A stretch of 5,544 bases of DNA, taken from contig JAJRPW010000013.1 in assembly GCA_024280585.1 (NCBI GenBank), positions 1 to 5,544 of the forward strand, read 5' to 3'. Shown in pieces: positions 1-5,544 of the stretch. The stretch comes from Alphaproteobacteria bacterium. Lineage in GTDB: Bacteria; Pseudomonadota; Alphaproteobacteria; Rickettsiales; UBA6187. Every line of letters starts with the position of its first letter. Position 1 is the stretch's first letter. The notes below the pieces were generated by a model that saw only the letters and a list, made by a program, of their open reading frames with translations, ran no database searches and had not been told where the DNA came from. The position numbers were made by a program, and so were the translations under genes.

Positions 1-2098
1 TTCAACAAGCGGTTCGGAAAATTATATAACGATTGCTCAAAAAGGCGGTACATACCCCGATTCCCCGGTTTTTGCCGCAAACAGACAATTGCTATATGAC
101 ACAATTTCAAGTTACATTTTACAGACAATCAGCTCTAACCTAACATTTAGCGCACCAACTGTAATGCCTGAAATATTGGGTACTGACCACATTTTACAAG
201 CCACTTTTAAACATAAAAGTGACAATCAGTGGAAAGGACATTTGAATAAATACTCTCTTGATGCAAACGGGGCTGTAGACTCCCTGGTTTGGGAAGCAGG
301 AGCGGTATTAAACGCAAAAGCCGCGGATGATAGACAAATCTGGACTATCGCCACAGGTGTCACTACTTCGATAAATAATTTCACAATTTCCGAGTTAGAA
401 CGTTTAAGAGTTCCTTTGGAGGAAAATGCAGGAATCACTTATTCCGACGACGAACTAACTGATTTAATCGAGTTTGTACGAGGGAAAGATTCTTACGGTG
501 AGTATCCTTCGGGAACGGATGATGAAGGTGCTACGCTAATATCTGGCGAAAGATGGAAATTAGCGGATATATACCACTCCAGAGCCGTTGCTGTTGGCGC
601 ACCAATAGCCTTTACATCCGATGAATCCAACGAAAATACCGAAGCCTATTACCGCTATCTAAACGGCTATAATACCTTCAAAGGTAGTGCTGCAAGTAGC
701 CGTGACAGCATGGTTTATGGTGGTTCCAACGGAGGAATGATGCATGCATTTAGATCCTCTGACGGTGAAGAGTTATGGGGTTTTATACCGCCCAGCGTTC
801 TGCCTAATTTGAGAAATATGATCTTGGAACCCGGCAAAAGTGCCAGTATTTACGGGGTGGACGGCTCGCCTATAGTAAAAGATATTTACTATGATGGCGG
901 CTGGAAAACCGTTCTGATTTCAGGGCTAAGACAAGGCGGAAAATCCTACTTTGCACTGGATATAACCGATCCTTATAACCCTTTGCACCTATTCACTTTT
1001 AACCATGACAATGTCAACCAAACCATTAACTATTGGGGTAGTGATGGCGTAAGAACCGATTACGATACAACCGGAACCGTTCCTGCTGAATATGATTTCA
1101 GGAAATTAGGCGAATCATGGTCTGACCCGGCAATTGTAAGACTTCCTGTCGGAGCCGGCGGCACTATGAGATGGACCGCTGTCATCGCAGGTGGTTATAA
1201 TAGCGGTACATCTTCTGAATATGGTGCCAATTTGTTTATTATTGACATGGAAGATGGCGGAAAAATTATTCAGAGAATCGACCTGGTCGATGATGGCAGT
1301 GCCAATGGTATCGAAAGCTCTGTTCCGCCTCGTATAACATCTATAACCGCTGATTCCACAGAATTATTCACCAATCAGGGTGCTTTGATCTATGTAAATG
1401 ACCTGGAAGGCAAAATGTGGAAGGTTAACTTGACTGATCAGGGGACTTTATACGAAGCCACAAAACTATTTAACACGGAAGCAACAAGCACAAATGCACG
1501 CCATAGCTTCTTCGAAAATGGCGCTTCAATTTCTACAAATAACAATGTGTTAATGCAGTTTTATGGCACAGGAGACCTACAATCATTAGGCGATGTTGAT
1601 GCCGCAATAGCCAACAGGGCATATGGCATTCAAGATCATATATTTCCTGAATTTTCTACTGTGGCAACTATGAGCACAGCCAATGACCTGGCCAATGTGG
1701 CCGATGGTGATTGTCCGACTTCCTCTGATAAAGGCTGGTATTTCGATCTGGATGCCAACGAGAAAATCACGGCAAAAGCCACTTTATATAACAGCGTTGT
1801 ATTATTCCCACGTTATACACCAAATCCAGCGGATATATGCTCTGCCGGTACAGCAAAAATAACCGAGCATGATTTCGTTTGCGGGACTAATCTGCGTGAA
1901 ACCGCCCTTGGTTATGGAGTTCCGACCGAAGCTGTTGTATATAAAAACAAGATTTATATCGGTATCAGCACCGACCAGTCCGCGACAACCCTGCCGGAAG
2001 GCTTTACAAAACAAGGTAACCTAATCGTTGGTGACCCGGCCTCTGCCGCTGTAGGCAAGGTTAAAGTTGAATCCTGGTGGGAAGATTTCTTTAAGTAA
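1..2098 (+). CDS. pilY1: PilY1/PilC-like type IV pilus tip protein, C-terminal part (5' end outside window)
   Basis: PilY1/PilC proteins are large secreted proteins that act at the type IV pilus tip in pilus biogenesis, adhesion and twitching; their C-terminal half is a modified beta-propeller. The frame is open from base 2, so the gene starts outside the window; the TTG at 89 is internal. Of 698 visible residues (numbered from base 2), family blocks appear in order: WKGHLNKY near 77, RGKD near 160, RWKLADIYHS near 184, GGSNGGMMHAF at 240-250, VDGSPIVKDIYYDGGWKTVL near 286-305, GGKSYFALDITDP at 312-324, WSDPAIVRL at 373, AVIAGGYN at 393, VNDLEGKMWKVNL at 465, FYGTGDL at 520, GWYFDL at 578 and a C-terminal ESWWEDFF. 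Three cysteines lie at 571, 612 and 627. The Asp-rich calcium loop expected just before VNDLEG is not evident. Any signal peptide or von Willebrand A domain would lie in the missing part. The family call is strong; the exact symbol is less certain. Confidence 0.9.
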   Translation, partial: STSGSENYITIAQKGGTYPDSPVFAANRQLLYDTISSYILQTISSNLTFSAPTVMPEILGTDHILQATFKHKSDNQWKGHLNKYSLDANGAVDSLVWEAGAVLNAKAADDRQIWTIATGVTTSINNFTISELERLRVPLEENAGITYSDDELTDLIEFVRGKDSYGEYPSGTDDEGATLISGERWKLADIYHSRAVAVGAPIAFTSDESNENTEAYYRYLNGYNTFKGSAASSRDSMVYGGSNGGMMHAFRSSDGEELWGFIPPSVLPNLRNMILEPGKSASIYGVDGSPIVKDIYYDGGWKTVLISGLRQGGKSYFALDITDPYNPLHLFTFNHDNVNQTINYWGSDGVRTDYDTTGTVPAEYDFRKLGESWSDPAIVRLPVGAGGTMRWTAVIAGGYNSGTSSEYGANLFIIDMEDGGKIIQRIDLVDDGSANGIESSVPPRITSITADSTELFTNQGALIYVNDLEGKMWKVNLTDQGTLYEATKLFNTEATSTNARHSFFENGASISTNNNVLMQFYGTGDLQSLGDVDAAIANRAYGIQDHIFPEFSTVATMSTANDLANVADGDCPTSSDKGWYFDLDANEKITAKATLYNSVVLFPRYTPNPADICSAGTAKITEHDFVCGTNLRETALGYGVPTEAVVYKNKIYIGISTDQSATTLPEGFTKQGNLIVGDPASAAVGKVKVESWWEDFFK

Positions 2099-4010
2099 GA
2101 AACATCCCGGATGAGAAGGAATTCTTGAACCTTTCCTTCCATGAACGTGAAGTTGCAGGACCACCATCAGTTTCAGGCGATGGCGTTCTGCTTTGCGATG
2201 CAGGATCATCAGTTCCCGGCGATGACGCTCCGCTTCTACTCAATTCAGGACAGCGCTGCGTAAGGGCATCCAAAACACCCTGTGCTTCTTGATTTTTATA
2301 CACCTCCAAAATCTTTGCTCTTGCAGCTCCTATTCTTGGAGCTTCAACTTTCTCTGGTTCTTCCACCAAGGGCTGTAAAAATTCTATAGTGCTTGCTGTG
2401 CCTGATAAATATTCCACATCGCTATCTATACTAGCCTCATCATCAGTAACCGCATCATAAGATGATCCAGAACTACTTCTTGAAGAGTACTCAGAACCGC
2501 CCCGAACACTCGAAGCCCACTGGGAAGAAGTTTGCTTCGCACCAATTCCAATGAAAACTTCCGTTTCGCCAGAGACACTACTGTCAAATTCAGAGCCAAC
2601 AATGCAAATTGACGATACTAATGAAGCTGTTTTCGAACTTAACACTTCATCAACCCAACTCATACCAGCTCCACCAACTACTTGAATCAGTTCAGAAGAA
2701 GCTTGATCCTCAACCACCCTGTCTTTAAAATAAGAATGCTCTGTAAAGCCAGCATCAGTCTCACATACAAGTGTTGGTACTGGTGAAAGTTCACTACTTC
2801 TCGCAGAGCCTTGCTCCGACTGAATAAGCGATTCACTCTGATTTGCTGCCTCAAAATCACCTTTTAAATCCGTCCCAGACGTATCAAAACAAGGAACTCT
2901 TACATCAGTTCTTATAGCGCCTTTTCTATGGTCATTTTGATCTAACCAAATTACTGAATTTTTATCAATTTCTGGCGTTTTTATACTCCGCTCTTCTCTT
3001 ACAGAAACCTCAACCGCATCAAGAGGCACTCCATGCAAAATAACATCAGTCCAATCCAAATAATCTGCTTCCCTCTCAACGGACTCCGGAACAACAACCT
3101 TCCCATTAGCAATATCTATTTGCTCTTGTGTGGTAGGGCTAAAATTTCCAAAACCAAGCTTCCTTTTTAACTTATAAGTAAGACTTCCCTTTCTTTTTGC
3201 CTCTTTTATAAGCATTTTGTCTTCATACACTCTAAAATCAGGACTGGAAACCGGGGTTGGAACAGAGCTAGCGCTGGAAATTGCAACAATCTTTTTATTT
3301 CCATCCTCATCACTGCTATAGCTCTCACGAGGGGTTATTTGCAATGATGAAATATCCTGGACAGGAGTCACCGGCTCACTTCTTCTATGCCTTTTCCTGC
3401 GATGCTTAGACTCTAAGCCGCCATCTTCACTAGGTTTTTTAGATTTTTTCTGCTCTCTTTCAGGCTTTCTCGCAGCCTTTTCTTGCGCGTTTTTCTCTAT
3501 TTCTTTATCAGCTACCTTCATTGCCTTTGGAAAAAGTTTTTCCAGCACAGAAAAAATATCCGCCCTATCATTTTCCGATAAATTCTTTGTGTATTTAGCC
3601 ATTAGCTTGCCTAAAGGCTTATTAAAATGCGCCTTTTTTGAATGACCATCACGAACATCATTCATTTCACCATCGACACCTAAAATATCTTCTTCTAGAT
3701 AGTTAATATCAAAACTAAGCTTTATGGGGTTACCCTTTTTATCTTTAAGCACAGGAGGGGTTTCGTTGTTTTTATCCACGGCCACATCATTCAATATTTT
3801 CTTGATCGAATTGACATAAGCCTCTGGTTTAGCCAGATATAAGTGATGCGCACGTGCAACCCTATCCTCAATTTCTTCATAGCGAGTATCAACTTTGTTA
3901 TCCTTCTTATGAGAGGATTTTCTTCCTGAGGAAACTCTTTTCTCCAATTTATTTAAAAAATCCATCCGATTAAAATCGACATTATCTTCTATTTTTACGC
4001 CTACAGACAT
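2091..4010 (-). CDS. Hypothetical serine-rich, polybasic effector-like protein (639 aa)
   Basis: No family was recognised. The ATG at 4010 is chosen because GGAG lies 9 nt upstream and a sigma70-like promoter lies just before it; an in-frame TTG at 4073 falls inside the -35 element and is unlikely. No signal peptide or membrane segment is visible. Residues 1-185 are charged and probably helical, with blocks such as YEEIEDRVARAHHLYL and SENDRADIFSVLEKLFPKA. Residues 178-210 are strongly basic, ending in KHRRKRHRR, which resembles a nuclear localisation signal. A second basic stretch (KRKGSLTYKLKRKLGFG) lies near 272-288. Residues about 210-260 and 380-545 are rich in Ser, Asp and Glu and look disordered, for example SSRSSSGSSYD. 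Residues 596-623 hold two 14-residue Pro/Ser/Asp repeats, followed by a basic tail (RSWKERFKNSF) ending in MFLT. The composition suggests a secreted host-directed protein, but that is inference. The last codons overlap the pilus gene on the other strand. Confidence 0.8.
   Translation of the reverse strand: MSVGVKIEDNVDFNRMDFLNKLEKRVSSGRKSSHKKDNKVDTRYEEIEDRVARAHHLYLAKPEAYVNSIKKILNDVAVDKNNETPPVLKDKKGNPIKLSFDINYLEEDILGVDGEMNDVRDGHSKKAHFNKPLGKLMAKYTKNLSENDRADIFSVLEKLFPKAMKVADKEIEKNAQEKAARKPEREQKKSKKPSEDGGLESKHRRKRHRRSEPVTPVQDISSLQITPRESYSSDEDGNKKIVAISSASSVPTPVSSPDFRVYEDKMLIKEAKRKGSLTYKLKRKLGFGNFSPTTQEQIDIANGKVVVPESVEREADYLDWTDVILHGVPLDAVEVSVREERSIKTPEIDKNSVIWLDQNDHRKGAIRTDVRVPCFDTSGTDLKGDFEAANQSESLIQSEQGSARSSELSPVPTLVCETDAGFTEHSYFKDRVVEDQASSELIQVVGGAGMSWVDEVLSSKTASLVSSICIVGSEFDSSVSGETEVFIGIGAKQTSSQWASSVRGGSEYSSRSSSGSSYDAVTDDEASIDSDVEYLSGTASTIEFLQPLVEEPEKVEAPRIGAARAKILEVYKNQEAQGVLDALTQRCPELSRSGASSPGTDDPASQSRTPSPETDGGPATSRSWKERFKNSFSSGMFLT
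2142..2225 (-). repeat. Tandem 14-codon repeat near the 3' end of the unknown gene
   Basis: Two adjacent units encode SSPGTDDPASQSRT (2184-2225) and PSPETDGGPATSRS (2142-2183). At DNA level the first 21 bases of each unit agree at 17 positions. The rest aligns (shared CCTGCA) if one codon is inserted in the second unit and one removed later. This looks like a diverged internal duplication in a Pro/Ser/Thr/Asp-rich linker before the basic tail. Confidence 0.7.
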
Positions 4011-4019
4011 TCTATTCTT

Positions 4020-4023
4020 CTCC
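4020..4023 (-). promoter_or_regulatory. Ribosome binding site deciding the start of the unknown gene
   Basis: On the minus strand TTTTGGAGAAGAATAGA precedes the ATG at 4010. The GGAG core is 9 nt from the start codon, a normal spacing. It supports this ATG over the in-frame TTG 63 bases upstream. Confidence 0.65.
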
Positions 4024-4044
4024 AAAACATTACATTCGTAACGT

Positions 4045-4073
4045 TTTATATACCATGCTAATACATATAGCAA
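4045..4073 (-). promoter_or_regulatory. Sigma70-like promoter for the unknown gene
   Basis: Reading the minus strand, TTGCTA (4068-4073; 4 of 6 match to TTGACA) is followed by a 17-bp spacer and TATAAA (4045-4050; 5 of 6 match to TATAAT). An alternative -10, TATATA preceded by TGG, overlaps two bases upstream and would be an extended -10. Transcription would start near 4038, giving a leader of roughly 28 nt before the ATG at 4010. The spacing and position are good, but the surrounding DNA is AT-rich, so chance matches are possible. Confidence 0.55.
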
Positions 4074-4132
4074 GCTTTTTATTAAAAAAGTTACATTTTT
4101 GTGTTATATAAGATTTACGCGATAATTTTTAC

Positions 4133-5128
4133 CTATACGGAAATTTCCGATTTAAAAGGCCTTTCCAGAAGGGATTTTATGGCTTCATCTACGCTCCGCC
4201 CTTCATGCAGAACGGAATATACGGTGGAGCAGATCGGCATTTCCACTCCTAAATTTTCGGCAAGCTTACAAACAGACTGCGCAGTCGCAACGCCCTCAGT
4301 CACTCCACTTTGCCCAGCAATTACATCTTGCAACACCTTGCCCTGCCCCATTTTATAGCCTAAAGACATATTGCGGGATTTTAAACTGCCGCATGTCAGC
4401 ATGATATCACCGATGCCGCTTAGTCCCATTAAAGTTTCATATTTTCCGCCTTTTGCTAGGCATAATCGTCCAATTTCCGCCAATCCGCGCGTCACCAGCG
4501 CGGCTCTGGCATTCTCGCCCAGGCCTTTACCAATGGCAATTCCACACGCAATTGCGATTACATTTTTTACCGCACCACCGATTTGCGCGCCGATAATATC
4601 ATCGCTATAATACGCTCTAAATAGCTTGCTGCCTATTGTTTCTACCAGTTCCATGCCCAATTTTTTATCCGCACACGCTAAGGTTGTGCCTGCCGGCAGC
4701 CCACCAGCTATTTCATCCGCAAAATTAGGCCCCGACAGGATTGCAACCGGATTTTCCAGGATTTCAGCAATCACCTCACTTGTGAGCTTAAAACTATCTT
4801 TTTCGATGCCTTTACAACATAAAATTAGTGGAATATCAGTAGCTAAACTGACACTCTTAATCTTACCACACATGTCTCTTAAATTCTGCGCCGGCACCGC
4901 TAATAAAATAGCATCTCTGTCTTTCAAATCCGCTAAATCCACTGTTGCCACAACCCTTTCCGACAGCTTCAGACCCGGTAAATACACTTCGTTTTCGTGA
5001 TTTTTATTAATAGAATCAGCAGCTTTAGGGCTTCTTGACCAGATCAGAACATCGTTATCGCCTCTGCCAACTGTGCCTGCCAAGGCCGTTCCCCACGCTC
5101 CAGCACCGATAATTCCTATTTTTTTCAT
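4133..5128 (-). CDS. gpsA: Glycerol-3-phosphate dehydrogenase [NAD(P)+]
   Basis: This cytosolic enzyme reduces dihydroxyacetone phosphate to sn-glycerol 3-phosphate with NAD(P)H, supplying the backbone for phospholipid synthesis. The 331-residue length is normal for bacterial GpsA. The N-terminus MKKIGIIGAGAWGTALA carries the Rossmann GxGxxG (Gly8, 10, 13). Further family motifs are LAVPAQ at 76-81, CKGIE at 105-109 with Lys106, SGPNFADEIA at 132-141, GGAVKNV at 184-190 with catalytic Lys188, LSGIGDIMLTC at 236-246 with Asp241, and SRN at 251-253, where Arg252 and Asn253 contact substrate phosphate in the family. All key residues are present, so the enzyme should be active. The ATG at 5128 is the only plausible start: the same frame is closed 24 bp upstream by the stop of the preceding gene, and the N-terminus begins directly at the first beta strand. 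It is probably co-transcribed with that glycosyltransferase gene. Confidence 0.97.
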   Translation of the reverse strand: MKKIGIIGAGAWGTALAGTVGRGDNDVLIWSRSPKAADSINKNHENEVYLPGLKLSERVVATVDLADLKDRDAILLAVPAQNLRDMCGKIKSVSLATDIPLILCCKGIEKDSFKLTSEVIAEILENPVAILSGPNFADEIAGGLPAGTTLACADKKLGMELVETIGSKLFRAYYSDDIIGAQIGGAVKNVIAIACGIAIGKGLGENARAALVTRGLAEIGRLCLAKGGKYETLMGLSGIGDIMLTCGSLKSRNMSLGYKMGQGKVLQDVIAGQSGVTEGVATAQSVCKLAENLGVEMPICSTVYSVLHEGRSVDEAIKSLLERPFKSEISV

Positions 5129-5140
5129 AGCACGAATCTT

Positions 5141-5145
5141 CTCCT
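5141..5145 (-). promoter_or_regulatory. Ribosome binding site of gpsA
   Basis: The 24-bp gap between the glycosyltransferase stop and the gpsA ATG reads GGAGAGGAGAAGATTCGTGCT on the minus strand, strongly purine-rich. AGGAG sits 12 nt before the ATG, slightly far, but the purine run extends closer. There is no room for a separate promoter in the gap, which fits translation from a shared transcript. Confidence 0.6.
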
Positions 5146-5152
5146 CTCCATA

Positions 5153-5544
5153 TTAAATAGTTTTTTCAAAAGGGTCTGCATTCTTATCATATGCCGCGCA
5201 TCCATCGATATTACCTTTAATAGTCACAGTATTCTTGCCCTTAATTTTATAAGCAAGCAGTTTACGTTTTAATTTTGATAAATGTTTTTTCTTACAACGC
5301 GCGGCCTTATTATTGTCATTTTTATATGTAGATTCCGATAATAGATAGAATTGGCTCCAGCCCAACTGCCAATTTTTAAAATATTCTAATTTATTATGCG
5401 CTGCTTTATCTTCAATTTTTGAAGATCCATTACACATATGGCTCAATGTTGCATTTTTTACAATTATATTTTCATAGCCATTATCTATAACTTTTTTGGA
5501 TATGATGCTATCTTCATGATACATAAAGATATTTTTATCAAAAA
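5153..5544 (-). CDS. Family 2 glycosyltransferase, C-terminal part (5' end outside window)
   Basis: The frame is open to the right edge, so the ATG at 5524 is probably internal. The 129 visible residues begin FDKNIFMYHEDSIISKKV, matching the FDExFFxYxED(xDL) block of GT2-family transferases (COG1216-like), where the E-D pair belongs to the acceptor side and catalytic base region. The next segment, NGYENIIVKNATLSHMCNGSS, fits the usual 'GY..... pnA...H..g.Ss' pattern. The remaining part (FKNWQLGWSQFYLL, then a very lysine-rich helix) resembles the C-terminal tail of such enzymes, which transfer sugars from nucleotide-sugar donors to surface polysaccharide or glycan acceptors. The nucleotide-binding DxD half lies outside, so donor and acceptor cannot be named. 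The final residues DPFEKTI end 24 bp before gpsA in the same frame and direction. The call rests on short motifs. Confidence 0.7.
   Translation of the reverse strand, partial: FDKNIFMYHEDSIISKKVIDNGYENIIVKNATLSHMCNGSSKIEDKAAHNKLEYFKNWQLGWSQFYLLSESTYKNDNNKAARCKKKHLSKLKRKLLAYKIKGKNTVTIKGNIDGCAAYDKNADPFEKTI

Larger units (their letters stand above)
4011..4132. other. 122-bp intergenic region between gpsA and the unknown gene
   Basis: This very AT-rich gap lies downstream of the gpsA stop and upstream of the unknown gene. It holds the promoter and ribosome binding site listed separately. The only inverted repeat of note is a six-base stem, CTTTTT/AAAAAG (4075-4080 with 4085-4090), which is almost purely A/T. 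No GC-rich hairpin followed by a T-run was found, so how gpsA transcription ends is unclear and read-through into the unknown gene is possible. Confidence 0.6.

Noticed and set aside
89..91. TTG as the start of the pilus gene
   Set aside because: The frame continues open to base 2 with PilY1-like sequence, and the family is much longer at the N-terminus, so this is an internal Leu codon.
2115..2139. Inverted repeat GAAGGAA/TTCCTTC just after the pilus gene stop, considered as a terminator
   Set aside because: The 7-bp stem has an 11-base loop and no T-run on either strand, and it lies within the coding end of the unknown gene.
4071..4073. TTG as the start of the unknown gene
   Set aside because: It falls inside the likely -35 hexamer and lacks a ribosome binding site, whereas the ATG at 4010 has GGAG at good spacing.
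4075..4090. CTTTTT/AAAAAG inverted repeat considered as the gpsA terminator
   Set aside because: The stem is almost all A/T and too weak for intrinsic termination; such matches are expected by chance in this AT-rich gap.
4101..4358. Plus-strand open frame starting at GTG in the gap and running over the gpsA 3' end
   Set aside because: It is mostly antisense to gpsA and has no convincing ribosome binding site or domain.
4371..5000. Plus-strand open frames opposite gpsA (4371-4610 and 4626-5000)
   Set aside because: They lie entirely antisense to a gpsA with intact family motifs, and their translations show no recognisable domain; they are shadows of the real gene.

Overview
The window looks like chromosomal DNA of a moderately AT-rich Gram-negative bacterium. 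A PilY1-type pilus protein implies an outer membrane and a type IV pilus system. The GpsA sequence has an alphaproteobacterial feel, and the large serine-rich, polybasic, effector-like protein would suit a host-associated lineage such as Rickettsiales or Holosporales. That taxonomic placement is impression only; no rRNA or other lineage marker is present.

Layout: (1) positions 1-2098, plus strand, hold the C-terminal part of a PilY1/PilC-like type IV pilus tip or adhesin protein, cut off by the left edge. (2) 2091-4010, minus strand, hold a 639-residue protein of unknown function that meets the pilus gene tail to tail with an 8-bp overlap. It has its own promoter and ribosome binding site in the 122-bp gap upstream. 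(3) 4133-5128, minus strand, is a complete gpsA (NAD(P)-dependent glycerol-3-phosphate dehydrogenase) with its active-site residues intact. (4) 5153-5544, minus strand, is the C-terminal part of a family 2 glycosyltransferase cut off by the right edge. It lies 24 bp upstream of gpsA in the same direction, so the two are probably co-transcribed.

The genes do not form one obvious pathway. The glycosyltransferase and gpsA look like a small envelope or lipid-precursor transcription unit. The pilus gene arrives from the left as the end of another unit. The unknown gene sits between them as an independently promoted insert. It is the most interesting object here: a helical, charged N-terminal region, a cluster resembling a eukaryotic nuclear localisation signal, a long Ser/acidic region likely to be disordered, a 14-residue tandem repeat, and a basic C-terminal tail. 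This architecture resembles a secreted host-directed effector, but no known domain was recognised. There is no sign of a CRISPR array, RNA gene, insertion sequence or origin.
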